Assembly (NCBI RefSeq): GCF_039727615.1
Contig: NZ_CP152474.1
Location: forward strand, 3,844,001 to 3,908,000
Direction: 5' to 3'
Source of the DNA: Leclercia sp. S52
Lineage (GTDB): Bacteria > Pseudomonadota > Gammaproteobacteria > Enterobacterales > Enterobacteriaceae
DNA length: 64,000 nt
Part shown: one piece after another, positions 23,261 through 34,028 of the stretch
Numbering within the stretch: position 1 is the stretch's first letter
Layout: the number at the start of each line of letters is the position of its first letter
The notes under the pieces: model-generated
Seen by the model: only the letters and a program-made list of their open reading frames with translations
Databases searched by the model: none
What the model was told of the DNA's origin: nothing
Position numbers and translations under genes: made by a program

Positions 23261-23280
23261 GGAGTGGTGCGGCCCGATCC

Positions 23281-23312
23281 CCTCACCCCGGCCCTCTCCC
23301 AAAGGGAGAGGG
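23281..23312 (+). repeat. Dispersed palindrome CCTCACCC...CCCTCTCCC/GGGAGAGGG, copy 2
   Basis: The same unit as at 2741-2772 with a 3-base AAA loop. It is immediately downstream of a REP element, as in copy 1. Confidence 0.75.
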
Positions 23313-23323
23313 TGCAAACATAA

Positions 23324-23351
23324 AAAATGGCAACCTCAAGGTTGCCATTTT
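23324..23351. terminator. Bidirectional terminator between mutS and kpdD
   Basis: AAAATGGCAACC-TCAA-GGTTGCCATTTT, a perfect 12-bp stem with A-rich and T-rich flanks on both sides. It can end both mutS (+) and the convergent kpd operon (-). Confidence 0.9.
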
Positions 23352-23378
23352 GCTTTTACCTCGCCACCCGGCTTTTTT

Positions 23379-23600
23379 TTACAACAGCGGTGGAATGGTC
23401 GGCACCTGCGGGGCATCGTCGATATCCTTCTGCGTCATGCGAAACGCTTCAGGATAGTGCTCGCGGCTGGTACGGCGCAGCGGCTCGGTATCTCGCCAGG
23501 TGTAGAGGCAGTGCTGGCACTGATACACCGTCCAGACATCTTTCACCGGCGACGTCGCCATCACCTCAATATGTTCATCAGCACAACGTGGACAAATCAT
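23379..23600 (-). CDS. kpdD: Hydroxyarylic acid decarboxylase subunit D
   Basis: Small subunit of the non-oxidative hydroxyarylate (for example 4-hydroxybenzoate) decarboxylase, 73 residues. Two CxxC pairs (ICPRCADEH and YQCQHCLYTW) suggest a zinc ribbon. A strong AAGGAGGG ribosome site precedes the ATG, 10 bases after kpdC. It is equivalent to EcdD/YclD in other enterobacteria. It is the last gene of kpdBCD. Confidence 0.9.
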   Translation of the reverse strand: MICPRCADEHIEVMATSPVKDVWTVYQCQHCLYTWRDTEPLRRTSREHYPEAFRMTQKDIDDAPQVPTIPPLL

Positions 23601-23610
23601 TTTTCCCTCC

Positions 23611-25038
23611 TTATTTGCGTGCGGCCAGCATGGCGGTCAGTTTTTCAGCCCAGGCTTTGGTTTCAGGCAGATCCTGTACCGGCTGGCTGTAATGCCCGCG
23701 AAGATCCGGGGCTACCGGCGTGGTGGCGTCGATGATCAGTTTGTCGGTGATCCCCGCCGGGCTTGAACCCGGATCCAGCTCCAGCACCGACATGTTCGGC
23801 AGCTGCACCAGATCCCCCGCGGCGTTCACTTTCGACGACAGCGCCCACATCACCTGCGGCAGGTTGAACGGATCGACATCCTCATCCACCATGATCACCA
23901 TCTTCACGTAGCCCAGCCCGTGCGGAGTGGTCATCGCCCGCAGGCCAACGGCACGGGCAAAGCCGCCGTAGCGTTTTTTGGTGGAGATAATCGCCAGCAG
24001 GCCGTGGGTGTACATCGCGTTTACCGCCTGCACTTCCGGGAACTCGGCTTTCAGCTGCTGGTAGAGCGGCACGCAGGTTGCTGGCCCCATCAGGTAGTCG
24101 ATTTCGGTCCACGGCATGCCGAGATAGAGCGACTCAAAAATCGGTTTCGTGCGGTACGAGACTTTATCGATGCGCACTACGGTCATGTTACGGCCACCGG
24201 AGTAGTGTCCGGTGAATTCTCCGAACGACCCTTCGATCTCACGTTTGCGGCCCTCAATCACCCCTTCGAGGATCACTTCCGACCCCCAGGGCACATCAAA
24301 GCCGGTCAGCGGCGCGGTGGCGATCGGATACGGGCTTTCACGCAGCGCACCCGCCATTTCATATTCTGACTGATCGTACTTCAGCGGCGTGGCCCCCATC
24401 AGGGTGATGATCGGATCGTTGGCCAGGGTGATCGCGATCGGCAGGTCCTGGCCGCGCTCTTCCGCTTTATGCAGATGCAGGGCGATGTCGTGCATCGGCA
24501 CCGGCTGCAGGCCAAGTTTGCGTTTGCCCTTCACCTCCATACGATAGATACCGACGTTCTGCTTGCCGAAGTGATCCGGATCGAGCGGATCCCGGGAGAC
24601 CACGCAGGCTTTATCCAGATAGAATCCGCCGTCACCGTCGTTCAGGCGAAACAGCGGCAGAATGTCGAACAGGTTAATCGCCTCGCCGTCGACGGTGTTC
24701 TCCGCCCATGCCGGGTTGGCGCGGCGCTCCGGCGCCACCGGGAACTTATCCCAGCGACGGATAAACTCGTCGATCTGCTTTTTGACCGGCGTATTCGGCG
24801 GCAGCCCCATCGAGATGGCGTGGTTCTGCCAGGAGCCGATGGTGTTCATCGTCACACGGGCGTCGGTAAAGCCGCGAATGTTGTCAAACCACAGCGCAGG
24901 CGCGCCGTCACCAATGCGCCCGGTGGCGTTGGCTGCCGCCGCCAGATCCGGCTCCGCGTCGACCTGCTCCGTGATTTTCAGCAGTTGCCCTTGCTCATCG
25001 AGCGCCTGCAGGAAGCTTCTCAAATCATCAAATGCCAT
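23611..25038 (-). CDS. kpdC: Hydroxyarylic acid decarboxylase subunit C (UbiD family)
   Basis: Catalytic UbiD-type decarboxylase of 475 residues using prenylated FMN. Visible family features include PALWFDNIRGF, NVGIYRMEVKG and EIEGSFGEFTGHYS with the conserved catalytic Glu region. I chose the ATG at 25038 because AGGAG is 7 bases before it; the ATG at 25044 is too close to AGGAG. It overlaps kpdB by 11 bases. The natural substrate is inferred from family members acting on 4-hydroxybenzoate and related acids. Confidence 0.93.
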   Translation of the reverse strand: MAFDDLRSFLQALDEQGQLLKITEQVDAEPDLAAAANATGRIGDGAPALWFDNIRGFTDARVTMNTIGSWQNHAISMGLPPNTPVKKQIDEFIRRWDKFPVAPERRANPAWAENTVDGEAINLFDILPLFRLNDGDGGFYLDKACVVSRDPLDPDHFGKQNVGIYRMEVKGKRKLGLQPVPMHDIALHLHKAEERGQDLPIAITLANDPIITLMGATPLKYDQSEYEMAGALRESPYPIATAPLTGFDVPWGSEVILEGVIEGRKREIEGSFGEFTGHYSGGRNMTVVRIDKVSYRTKPIFESLYLGMPWTEIDYLMGPATCVPLYQQLKAEFPEVQAVNAMYTHGLLAIISTKKRYGGFARAVGLRAMTTPHGLGYVKMVIMVDEDVDPFNLPQVMWALSSKVNAAGDLVQLPNMSVLELDPGSSPAGITDKLIIDATTPVAPDLRGHYSQPVQDLPETKAWAEKLTAMLAARK

Positions 25039-25630
25039 GTTCATTCTCCTGTGAAAAATTTCTGGCCGCCTGCAAACCTTTCCAGCGACGGGCTTTGCTA
25101 TGCTCCAGACCAAACTGGTCGAGCACCCGGGTCACGATATGCTGGGTAATGTCATCGGCGGTTTGCGGGTGGTTGTAATAAGCGGGCATCGGCGGCACCA
25201 TCGCCACGCCCATGCGGGAAAGGGCCAGCATGTTCTCCAGATGGATAGTGCTGAGCGGCGTTTCCCGCGGGACCAGCACCAGCTTGCGCCCCTCTTTCAG
25301 CACCACATCAGCGGCACGCCCCACCAGCCCTTCGGCATAGCCTGCACGGATACCCGCCAGCGTTTTCATGCTGCAGGGGATAACGATCATGCCGTCGGTA
25401 CGAAAGGATCCGGATGAGATGGTGGCGGCCTGATCCGCCGGGCTGTGGACCACGTCGGCCAGGGCAGCAACGTCCTGAGCGGTGTACGGTGTTTCCAGCT
25501 CAATCGTCGTTTTGGCCCACTTCGACATCACCAGATGGGTTTCCACTTCAGGCATGTCGCGCAGCGCCTGCAGCAGTGCTACCCCGAGCGGCGCACCGGT
25601 TGCCCCTGTCATCCCAACAATCAATCTCAT
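25028..25630 (-). CDS. kpdB: UbiX-like flavin prenyltransferase, decarboxylase subunit B
   Basis: UbiX/Pad1-family enzyme of 200 residues that makes the prenylated FMN cofactor for KpdC. N-terminal IVGMTGATGAPLG is the flavin-binding motif, and RETPLSTIHLENMLAL and MVPPMPAYY form the substrate pocket of the family. It is the first gene of kpdBCD, divergent from a MarR-family gene, with two operator-like palindromes in the gap. A paralogous ubiX is expected elsewhere. Confidence 0.92.
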   Translation of the reverse strand: MRLIVGMTGATGAPLGVALLQALRDMPEVETHLVMSKWAKTTIELETPYTAQDVAALADVVHSPADQAATISSGSFRTDGMIVIPCSMKTLAGIRAGYAEGLVGRAADVVLKEGRKLVLVPRETPLSTIHLENMLALSRMGVAMVPPMPAYYNHPQTADDITQHIVTRVLDQFGLEHSKARRWKGLQAARNFSQENEHGI

Positions 25631-25648
25631 TCAGTACCTCATTTAATT

Positions 25649-25664
25649 TGTTCGTGTACGAACA
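25649..25664. promoter_or_regulatory. Operator-like palindrome 1 (MarR site) upstream of kpdB
   Basis: TGTTCGTGTACGAACA has perfect 7-bp arms around GT. It lies 18 bases upstream of kpdB, where a repressor would block transcription. Core GTTCG-n-n-TACGA-n-C recurs at 25706-25719. Confidence 0.7.
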
Positions 25665-25701
25665 TGTTGTTTACCCTACCTCCGGACGCGTACGCTGACA
25701 A

Positions 25702-25719
25702 GATCGTTCGCATACGATC
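25702..25719. promoter_or_regulatory. Operator-like palindrome 2 (MarR site)
   Basis: GATCGTTCGCATACGATC has 6-bp arms GATCGT/ACGATC, and its inner GTTCG-CA-TACGATC repeats the core of the 25649 site. The two copies, 56 bases apart in the divergent region, suggest control of both transcription units by the adjacent MarR protein. Confidence 0.65.
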
Positions 25720-25802
25720 ACACGTAATGCTAAAAAGGGTCACGTTAAAATCCCGGCGGATAACGGCTATCATAGAGAGGTAATTTTTACGCCGGAGAGT
25801 TC

Positions 25803-26219
25803 ATGGAACTGAGACAAGAAGCGTTCCACCTGTTACGTCAGCTTTTTCAGCAGCATACCGCGCACTGGCAGCAGGCTTTGCCCGAGCTGACCAAGCCGCA
25901 ATATGCCGTGCTGCGCTCTATCGCCGAACATCCCGGCATTGAGCAGGTGGCGCTGACCGAAGCCGCTGTCAGTACCAAAGCTACCCTCGCGGAAATGCTG
26001 AGCCGCATGGAATCTCGCGGTCTGGTGAAGCGCGAAGCCGATCCTGCGGATAAGCGCCGGCGGTTTGTCTTCTTAACGCCGGAAGGTGAAGCGCTGCTCG
26101 GGAGCTGCAAGCCGGTAGGGAATGACGTCGATGAGGCTTTTCTGGGGCGTTTAACCGCCGGGGAGCGTCGCCAGTTTACGGATTTGATCCGCAAAATGAT
26201 GGTAAAGGAGAGAGAATGA
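25803..26219 (+). CDS. MarR-family transcriptional regulator
   Basis: MarR-type winged-helix regulator of 138 residues. The recognition region is TEAAVSTKATLAEMLSRMES, the wing ADPADKRRRFVFLT, with dimerisation helices at both ends. GGAGAG precedes the ATG. It is divergent from kpdBCD and overlaps the next gene (ATGA). Phenolic acids are the usual MarR ligands at such loci, so it probably derepresses kpdBCD in response to a hydroxyarylate. That is inference. Confidence 0.87.
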   Translation: MELRQEAFHLLRQLFQQHTAHWQQALPELTKPQYAVLRSIAEHPGIEQVALTEAAVSTKATLAEMLSRMESRGLVKREADPADKRRRFVFLTPEGEALLGSCKPVGNDVDEAFLGRLTAGERRQFTDLIRKMMVKERE

Positions 26220-26593
26220 CCCGCTATGAAACAGAAATTATTGATGCTCACATCGCGTTAGAAAACTGGTTAGGCCAGGGTGAAGGTAATTACGCCGCCC
26301 TGCTCGCCCGTTTTCGCCAGGACTTTCTGATGATCGCCCCCAGCGGTGCCCACCTGGATCACCCTGCGCTGGCAAATTTCCTTGAGGCTCAGCGCGGCAG
26401 CCGCCCGGGCCTGAAGATCGTGATTGATGAATTAACGACGTTGCAGACCTGGGATAACGGGGCGGTACTGCACTACCGTGAAACGCAAACCCGCCCCGAT
26501 CAGCCGGTGAACGTGCGCTGGTCCAGCGCGGTCCTGAATCAGGAAGGCGATACGATAACCTGGCGTCTGCTGCACGAAACCACGCAGCCTTAA
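26216..26593 (+). CDS. DUF4440/SnoaL-like protein
   Basis: Protein of 125 residues resembling the NTF2/SnoaL-like DUF4440 family: N-terminal helices (IIDAHIALENWLGQ) then beta-rich segments (VIDELTTLQTWDNGAVLHYR, ITWRLLHET). It is co-translated with the MarR gene through a 4-base overlap. No catalytic residues can be assigned. A role in handling the aromatic ligand or product is possible but unsupported. Confidence 0.75.
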   Translation: MTRYETEIIDAHIALENWLGQGEGNYAALLARFRQDFLMIAPSGAHLDHPALANFLEAQRGSRPGLKIVIDELTTLQTWDNGAVLHYRETQTRPDQPVNVRWSSAVLNQEGDTITWRLLHETTQP

Positions 26594-26601
26594 GACAAAA
26601 G

Positions 26602-26634
26602 AAAAAGGCCCGTCTTTCGACGGGCCTTTTTTTT
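26602..26634. terminator. Bidirectional terminator between the MarR operon and rpoS
   Basis: AGGCCCGTC-TTTC-GACGGGCCT, a 9-bp perfect stem with an A-run on the left and eight T on the right. It terminates both the MarR-DUF4440 unit (+) and rpoS (-). Confidence 0.93.
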
Positions 26635-26647
26635 GACGAAAAGTTGC

Positions 26648-27640
26648 TTACTCGCGGAACAGCGCTTCGATATTGAGCCCTTGACCCTGCAGGATTTCAC
26701 GCAGGCGACGCAGACCTTCTACCTGAATCTGACGAACACGTTCACGGGTCAGGCCGATTTCACGACCGACGTCTTCCAGTGTCGCAGCTTCATACCCCAG
26801 CAGACCGAAACGACGTGCCAGCACTTCACGCTGTTTGGCGTTCAGTTCGAACAGCCATTTGACGATGCTCTGTTTCATATCATCGTCCTGCGTGGTGTCT
26901 TCCGGGCCGTTGTCTTTTTCATCGGCCAGGATGTCCAGCAGCGCTTTCTCGGAATCGCCACCCAGCGGGGTGTCGACGGAGGTAATACGCTCGTTGAGAC
27001 GCAGCATACGGCTTACGTCATCAACCGGTTTATCAAGCTGCTCGGCAATCTCTTCCGCGCTTGGCTCGTGGTCCAGTTTATGGGACAACTCGCGTGCGGT
27101 ACGCAGATAGACGTTCAGCTCTTTCACGATGTGAATAGGCAGACGGATCGTACGGGTTTGGTTCATGATTGCCCGTTCGATGGTCTGACGGATCCACCAC
27201 GTCGCATAAGTTGAGAAACGGAACCCACGTTCAGGGTCAAATTTCTCTACCGCGCGGATCAGCCCCAGGTTGCCCTCTTCAATCAGATCCAGCAGAGCCA
27301 GACCACGATTGCTGTAACGACGGGCAATCTTGACGACCAGACGCAGGTTACTTTCAATCATACGACGGCGTGAAGCTACATCACCACGCAATGCCCGGCG
27401 CGCGAAGTAAACTTCTTCTTCTGCTGTTAACAATGGAGAGTATCCAATCTCCCCAAGGTAAAGCTGAGTCGCGTCCAGCACACGTTGAGTGGCGCCCTGC
27501 GATAACAGCTCTTCTTCAGCTAAATCGTTATCACTGGGTTCCTCTTCTACTAAGGCTTTCTCGTCAAAAACCTCAGCTCCGTTCTCATCAAATTCCGCAT
27601 CTTCATTTAAATCATGAACTTTCAGCGTATTCTGACTCAT
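26648..27640 (-). CDS. rpoS: RNA polymerase sigma factor RpoS (sigma-38)
   Basis: Stationary-phase and general stress sigma factor of 330 residues, the same as E. coli. Region 1.2/2 contains [20 protein letters not shown] and the -10 recognition region [19 protein letters not shown]. Region 4 has the [33 protein letters not shown] precedes the ATG. It is transcribed with, and from inside, nlpD. Confidence 0.98.
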   Translation of the reverse strand: MSQNTLKVHDLNEDAEFDENGAEVFDEKALVEEEPSDNDLAEEELLSQGATQRVLDATQLYLGEIGYSPLLTAEEEVYFARRALRGDVASRRRMIESNLRLVVKIARRYSNRGLALLDLIEEGNLGLIRAVEKFDPERGFRFSTYATWWIRQTIERAIMNQTRTIRLPIHIVKELNVYLRTARELSHKLDHEPSAEEIAEQLDKPVDDVSRMLRLNERITSVDTPLGGDSEKALLDILADEKDNGPEDTTQDDDMKQSIVKWLFELNAKQREVLARRFGLLGYEAATLEDVGREIGLTRERVRQIQVEGLRRLREILQGQGLNIEALFRE

Positions 27641-27770
27641 AAAGGTGGCTCCTACCCGTGATCCCTGAACGAGAAAACCAAATTGGTTTATCCCGCCAAA
27701 TTATCGCTGCGGTAAATACTGCAGCGGGTTTACGGATTTCCCCTTGTAACGAATTTCAAAATGCAAGCGT
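27641..27770 (-). promoter_or_regulatory. rpoS 5' leader (sRNA/Hfq-controlled hairpin region)
   Basis: The leader just upstream of the rpoS ATG overlaps the 3' end of nlpD and keeps the E. coli arrangement. GTTACAAGGGGAAATCCGTA lies in the nlpD end, and GGTAGGAGCCACC stands at the ribosome site. In E. coli this leader folds to hide the ribosome site and is opened by DsrA, RprA and ArcZ. Conservation here was judged by eye and the sRNAs are not in the window. Confidence 0.6.
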
Positions 27771-28828
27771 GTAGAACTGGTTCCGGTGCTACCCATAGTA
27801 GCTATTTTTTGCCCCGCCTTAACTTCTTGTTGTTCCCGGACCAGCATCGTATCGTTATGGGCGTAGGCACTCAGGTAATCATCGTTGTGTTTTATGATAA
27901 TAAGATTACCGTAACCGCGCAGAGCGTTACCGGCATATACCACGCGTCCATCTCCGGTCGCGATAATAGCCTGTCCCTTACTTCCTGCGATATCGATCCC
28001 TTTATTTCCCCCCTCGGAGGAAGAGAAGTTCTCGATAACCTTGCCTTCAGTCGGCCAGCGCCACGAAGAGATTGGCGAGCTGGAGGTCTGACTGCTGGCA
28101 ACGGGCACGGTAGAACTAACAACAGGTGCCGTAACGGGTGCAGTGACAACGGTCGCAGCCCCTTTATTATTCGGCAACATCTTGTTAGCACTCTGTTCAC
28201 CTGAGTCCTCAGAATACGTAATTGTCGGTTGCGACGCAACCACTGTGCTTGATTTTTGCGCAGGCGTCACACTGTTATTTTGCGCCGTCACGTCTGCCAC
28301 CGATACGGTGTTGCCAGGCGTGAGCGGTTTACCCGTTGCGTTGCCAACCTGCAGCGTTTGGCCAACTTCCAGACCATACGGGGCCTGGACGTTATTTCGT
28401 TGCGCAAGGTCACGGAAATCGTTCCCGGTAATCCAGGCGATATAGAACAAGGTATCGCCACGTTTTACGGTATAGGTACTGCCGCCGGTATAGCTTCCTT
28501 TCGGAATGTTCCCATACTTACGGTTATACACAATGCGGCCATTTTCGGTCTGAACAGGCTGATCCACTGGCTGAATCTGTGTTGGTTGCGTAACCACTGG
28601 CTGAACAGGCTGAATCTGAGGAGTTTGTTGTGTCGTCGTGCCCATCTTAGGCGGAGGGGTGATCAGCATGCCGCCGGATGAATTTCCGGTGCTGGAACCG
28701 CTGTTGCCGCCAACTGAACTCACCGGCGCAGGGGCGTTATTCGAGGATGTACAACCTGCCAGCCACAGTGAAACCAGTGACAGTGCCGCAACACGGCTGA
28801 TGGTGAATTTTGGGCTTCCCGCGCTCAT
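27701..28828 (-). CDS. nlpD: Murein hydrolase activator NlpD
   Basis: Outer-membrane lipoprotein of 375 residues that activates amidase AmiC at the septum. Lipobox LAGC is at residues 23-26. A Gln/Pro-rich stretch with short repeats ([18 protein letters not shown]) spans about 70-95. LysM is at about 118-165 ([19 protein letters not shown]). A degenerate M23 (LytM) domain forms the C terminus, lacking the full set of zinc ligands as expected of an activator. It carries the rpoS promoter region. Confidence 0.95.
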   Translation of the reverse strand: MSAGSPKFTISRVAALSLVSLWLAGCTSSNNAPAPVSSVGGNSGSSTGNSSGGMLITPPPKMGTTTQQTPQIQPVQPVVTQPTQIQPVDQPVQTENGRIVYNRKYGNIPKGSYTGGSTYTVKRGDTLFYIAWITGNDFRDLAQRNNVQAPYGLEVGQTLQVGNATGKPLTPGNTVSVADVTAQNNSVTPAQKSSTVVASQPTITYSEDSGEQSANKMLPNNKGAATVVTAPVTAPVVSSTVPVASSQTSSSPISSWRWPTEGKVIENFSSSEGGNKGIDIAGSKGQAIIATGDGRVVYAGNALRGYGNLIIIKHNDDYLSAYAHNDTMLVREQQEVKAGQKIATMGSTGTSSTRLHFEIRYKGKSVNPLQYLPQR

Positions 28829-28944
28829 TTATCCCCCAGGAATATTTTTAGTTACCAGTGACTTAAAATTAACCGTAATGTCACGCGCTTTTGCGCCACA
28901 CCATACGCTGAATTGGCCTGAATAACCCTGGAAAAATCCGAGTC

Positions 28945-30306
<1,362 letters not shown>

Positions 30307-30326
<20 letters not shown>

Positions 30327-31356
30327 AGTCACCCGAAGTGTTGATAAGTTCCCTGACAACACTGGTGGCAAAGCTACCTGCCGGCAGCCAGAAACGTAAC
30401 TCCACGGTCACGTCATCCCACCAGTTCCAGCTCAGCTGTTGCGGATAGAGCAGCATCGCCCGGCGTGCCGCTTCGACTTTTTCCCGCATCAGCAGAGAGC
30501 ATAATTCTGTTTCATCGGCGACGGCTGCCTGCTCCGCCTGCAGCGCCTCGCCCTGCGGGCCCCATTCGCCGGTACCCGGCAGGGCCGCGGTGATCAGCAG
30601 CGTTTTCGCATTGACGCGCGCCTGCAGATCGGCCATTTCTTCGTCAGTGGCGACGAACCAGCTGCCGCGTCCCGCTAATTGTAGCGCATCGCCAACAACA
30701 ACTTGATTCGCGTCTGTTTTTTTCAGACGTTCGCTCACGATTTGATTAAACAACGCACTGCGGGCTGCCGACAACCAAAAACTGCGTTTATTGCGGTCAC
30801 GCACCGGAGCATTGCTTTGCGCCCAGCGCAGGGCACCCTGCAAGTTACTGCCGCCAATACCAAAACGCTGGGCACCAAAATAGTTCGGCACGCCCTGCTC
30901 GTTGATGGCAGTAAGACGTCGTTCGACCTCGTCGCGGTGACTCACCTCGCGCAGCACCAGCGTAAAGGCGTTGCCCTTTAACGCACCGAGGCGCAGTTTG
31001 CGCTTATGACGGGCGTATTCAAGCACCTTGCAGCCCTCAAGCTGGAACTGGCTTAAATCGGGCATCCCATTACCTGGCAACCGGGCGCAGAGCCACTGCT
31101 CGGTGACCGCGTGTTTATCTTTCTGCCCGGCGAAGCTCACTTCACGGGCATGAATTTTCAGAAACTTAGCCAGCGCCTCGGCCACAAAACGAGTGTTGCA
31201 GCCGTTTTTCAGGATCCGTACCAGAATGTGCTCGCCCTCGCCGTCCGGCTCAAAGCCCAGATCTTCGATCACCACGAAATCTTCCGGATTGGCCTTCAGC
31301 AGGCCCGTGCCCTGCGGTTTACCGTGCAGGTACGTCAGGTTATCGAAATCTGTCAT
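30307..31356 (-). CDS. truD: tRNA pseudouridine(13) synthase TruD
   Basis: Pseudouridine synthase of 349 residues acting on U13 of tRNA-Glu. The catalytic Asp is in [14 protein letters not shown] (residue 80), and [14 protein letters not shown] is the second family motif. It overlaps ispF by 4 bases and surE by 20, in the dense ftsB-ispD-ispF-truD-surE-pcm array. Confidence 0.96.
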
Positions 31357-31832
31357 TTGGCCGCCTTCACCAGCAGCGCCACGGCTTCACAGGCAATGCC
31401 TTCACCGCGACCGGTAAAGCCGAGCTTTTCAGTGGTGGTGGCTTTGACGTTGACGTCATCCATATGGCAGCCGAGATCTTCAGCAATGAACACCCGCATC
31501 TGTGGGATATGCGGCAGCATTTTCGGTGCCTGAGCAATGATGGTCACATCCACGTTACCGAGGGTGTAGCCTTTGGCCTGAATACGACGCCAGGCTTCGC
31601 GCAGCAGTTCGCGGCTGTCGGCCCCTTTGAAGGCCGGATCGGTGTCCGGGAACAGCTTGCCGATATCGCCCAGTGCCGCCGCGCCCAGCAGCGCGTCGGT
31701 CAACGCGTGCAGGGCAACATCGCCATCAGAATGCGCGAGCAGTCCTTTTTCATAAGGGATGCGTACGCCGCCAATGATAATTGGGCCCTCGCCGCCAAAG
31801 GCGTGTACGTCAAAACCATGTCCAATTCGCAT
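31353..31832 (-). CDS. ispF: 2-C-methyl-D-erythritol 2,4-cyclodiphosphate synthase IspF
   Basis: Trimeric zinc enzyme of 159 residues in the MEP isoprenoid pathway. Metal ligands are in GHGFDVHAF (Asp8, His10), and the family motif [18 protein letters not shown] is present. Its start overlaps the ispD stop by one base. It converts the product of the IspD-IspE steps. Confidence 0.97.
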   Translation of the reverse strand: MRIGHGFDVHAFGGEGPIIIGGVRIPYEKGLLAHSDGDVALHALTDALLGAAALGDIGKLFPDTDPAFKGADSRELLREAWRRIQAKGYTLGNVDVTIIAQAPKMLPHIPQMRVFIAEDLGCHMDDVNVKATTTEKLGFTGRGEGIACEAVALLVKAAK

Positions 31833-32542
31833 TATGCCTTCTCCTGATGGGTCGAACGGGTAAGATAAAATTCTGCCAGCTGCAAATCTTCGGGGCGCGT
31901 CACTTTTATATTATCTGCGCGCCCTTCAATCAGTTCCGGGTGAAAACCGCAGTACTCCAGCGCCGAGGCTTCGTCGGTGATGGTTGCGCCCTCGTTCAGC
32001 GCACGGGTTAAGCAGGCCTGCAGCAGCTCGCGGGGGAAAAACTGCGGCGTGAGCGCGTGCCAGAGGTCAACGCGCTCCACCGTATGGGCAATGGCCGGAA
32101 CGCCCGGCTCGCCGCGCTTCATGGTATCGCGGACCGGCGTGGCGAGAATGCCGCCGACGCGGCTGGTTTCGCTGATAGCCAGCAGCCGCGCCAGGTCGTC
32201 CTGATGCAGGCACGGACGCGCCGCGTCATGCACCAGCACCCACTGGGCGTCACCGGCGGCCTGGAGACCCGCCAGCACCGAATCGGCGCGCTCTGCGCCG
32301 CCGTCCACCACGGTGACCTGCGGATGGCCGGCAAGCGGTAGCGCGGCAAAGCGGGCGTCGCCCGGGCTAATGGCGATAACGACCCGCGTCACGCGTGGGT
32401 TCGCCAGCAGCGCCGCCACGGTGTGCTCAAGGATCGTTTTATCACCAATTGAAAGGTACTGCTTAGGACATTCTGTCTGCATGCGCCGGCCAAACCCGGC
32501 GGCTGGCACTACGGCGCATACGTTCGAAAAAGTGACTGCCAT
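31832..32542 (-). CDS. ispD: 2-C-methyl-D-erythritol 4-phosphate cytidylyltransferase IspD
   Basis: CTP-dependent nucleotidyltransferase of 236 residues in the MEP pathway. The CTP-binding loop is [20 protein letters not shown], with [11 protein letters not shown] and [11 protein letters not shown] downstream. It follows ftsB by 21 bases and is coupled to ispF. Confidence 0.97.
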   Translation of the reverse strand: MAVTFSNVCAVVPAAGFGRRMQTECPKQYLSIGDKTILEHTVAALLANPRVTRVVIAISPGDARFAALPLAGHPQVTVVDGGAERADSVLAGLQAAGDAQWVLVHDAARPCLHQDDLARLLAISETSRVGGILATPVRDTMKRGEPGVPAIAHTVERVDLWHALTPQFFPRELLQACLTRALNEGATITDEASALEYCGFHPELIEGRADNIKVTRPEDLQLAEFYLTRSTHQEKA

Positions 32543-32563
32543 GGCTAATAATCCTGGGCCTGA

Positions 32564-32875
32564 TTATCGGGTGTTTTGTACTGAGCCCTGGTTGCGTTTA
32601 GACGCATCCGGCACCAGACGATAGAAGGTTTCGCCCGGCTTAGTCATGCTGAGTTCGTTGCGCGCGCGCTCTTCAATGGCTTCTTGTCCACCATTGAGAT
32701 CGTCAATTTCCGCAAACAGCTGATCGTTTCGCGCTTTAAGTTTGCCGTTGGTTGCCTGCTGCGCCGTCACGTCATCGCTGACGCGACTGTAATCGTGAAG
32801 GCCGTTCTTACCGAACCACAGTGAATACTGAAGCCAGACCAGCAGAGCCAGCAACAGCAGCGTAAGTTTACCCAT
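32564..32875 (-). CDS. ftsB: Cell division protein FtsB
   Basis: Bitopic divisome protein of 103 residues, the E. coli length, acting with FtsL and FtsQ. The N-terminal membrane helix is [19 protein letters not shown], followed by a leucine-zipper coiled coil (about 30-72). The frame is open far upstream, but the ATG at 32875 follows a GGGGGG-rich ribosome site and gives the exact family N terminus. It is the first gene before ispD. Confidence 0.95.
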   Translation of the reverse strand: MGKLTLLLLALLVWLQYSLWFGKNGLHDYSRVSDDVTAQQATNGKLKARNDQLFAEIDDLNGGQEAIEERARNELSMTKPGETFYRLVPDASKRNQGSVQNTR

Positions 32876-33042
32876 CCTGCCCCCCTGAAAAACGGCATCA
32901 TCATCCCATAACTTTCCCCACGACTCTACATCGGGGCTACAGAGATGCCGCACCATTGCGGGCAAATGTACCACATTTTTTTTGCAGATTCGCGCAGCCT
33001 TCAACGTGACACAGTGAGTGACGGTTTGAATTATGGCTGAAC

Positions 33043-33366
33043 TTATCCCATGAGCCACAAAAATAACAGTCCGACCATTGCCACCACCGTCATCACGGTG
33101 GTGAATGAACTGTAGAGCAGCTTGCCGTTGAGCAGAGAGTGCAGCGCAATCCCTACCACGACGGCAACGGGCATCAGCGCCAGGAAGAAAGGCCAGGTAT
33201 AGAGGAAAAAGAACAGGGTGTTACTGCCGTAAAACAGGAAAGGGATGCCCAGTGCCATCAGCCATGACGCGAAGCCGACAATCGCCCCGGGGAAAGACCA
33301 GGTCGTCTCGTCATTTGCCGATACTGTGTCCGTCCCGGTGATAATGTAGTTCTCACTGTTTCGCAT
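33043..33366 (-). CDS. ygbE: DUF3561 inner-membrane protein YgbE
   Basis: Predicted membrane protein of 107 residues with three hydrophobic segments ([40 protein letters not shown] and a C-terminal [17 protein letters not shown]). It matches E. coli YgbE in length and position between cysC and ftsB. The ATG at 33366 gives MRNSENY, as in E. coli. Function unknown. Confidence 0.9.
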   Translation of the reverse strand: MRNSENYIITGTDTVSANDETTWSFPGAIVGFASWLMALGIPFLFYGSNTLFFFLYTWPFFLALMPVAVVVGIALHSLLNGKLLYSSFTTVMTVVAMVGLLFLWLMG

Positions 33367-33422
33367 AGCTGATCCTGTGACCATGACATATCGATGGGGA
33401 TAATCACCCCATCAATACCATC

Positions 33423-34028
33423 TCAGGATCTGATAATATCGCCCTGTCTGAGCAGGTCTAATAATTGGCTCACTAAATTTGTTACCAATTGTTGGCCTTC
33501 CAGATGGATTTCGGGCGCATCGGGGGTTTCATAAACTGCGTCAATACCGGTGAAATTTTTCAGTTCACCCGCGCGGGCTTTTTTATACAGCCCTTTCGGA
33601 TCGCGCTGCTCGCAGATCTCCAGCGGGGTATCGACGAAGACTTCGATAAAGCGGTCCTGACCGACGCGCTCGCGCACGAACTGCCGCTCGGCACGGTGCG
33701 GCGAAATAAACGCCGTTAACACCACCAGGCCGGCATCGGCCATCAGGCTGGCCACTTCGCCCACCCGACGGATGTTCTCTTTGCGATCCGCATCGCTAAA
33801 GCCGAGATCGCTGCACAGCCCGTGACGCACGTTGTCGCCATCCAGCAGATAGGTGCTGACGCCCGCTTTATGCAGCGCCTCTTCAAGCGCGCCCGCAACC
33901 GTGGACTTACCGGAGCCCGAGAGCCCGGTAAACCACAGCACAACCCCACGGTGCCCGTGGAGTTGTTCGCGATCGGCGACGGTGACCGGATGAGGATGCC
34001 AGACGACGTTCTCATCATGCTGCGCCAT
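33423..34028 (-). CDS. cysC: Adenylyl-sulfate kinase CysC
   Basis: APS kinase of 201 residues that converts APS to PAPS. P-loop [11 protein letters not shown] is near residue 35, followed by DGDNVRHGL and [10 protein letters not shown]. Its start overlaps the stop of cysN by one base, and it ends the cysG-cysD-cysN-cysC operon. Confidence 0.97.
   Translation of the reverse strand: MAQHDENVVWHPHPVTVADREQLHGHRGVVLWFTGLSGSGKSTVAGALEEALHKAGVSTYLLDGDNVRHGLCSDLGFSDADRKENIRRVGEVASLMADAGLVVLTAFISPHRAERQFVRERVGQDRFIEVFVDTPLEICEQRDPKGLYKKARAGELKNFTGIDAVYETPDAPEIHLEGQQLVTNLVSQLLDLLRQGDIIRS

Noticed and set aside
21743..23317. A 524-codon open frame antisense to mutS
   Set aside because: It lies wholly opposite the conserved mutS frame, has no recognisable domain, and is the kind of long shadow frame expected in G+C-rich coding DNA.
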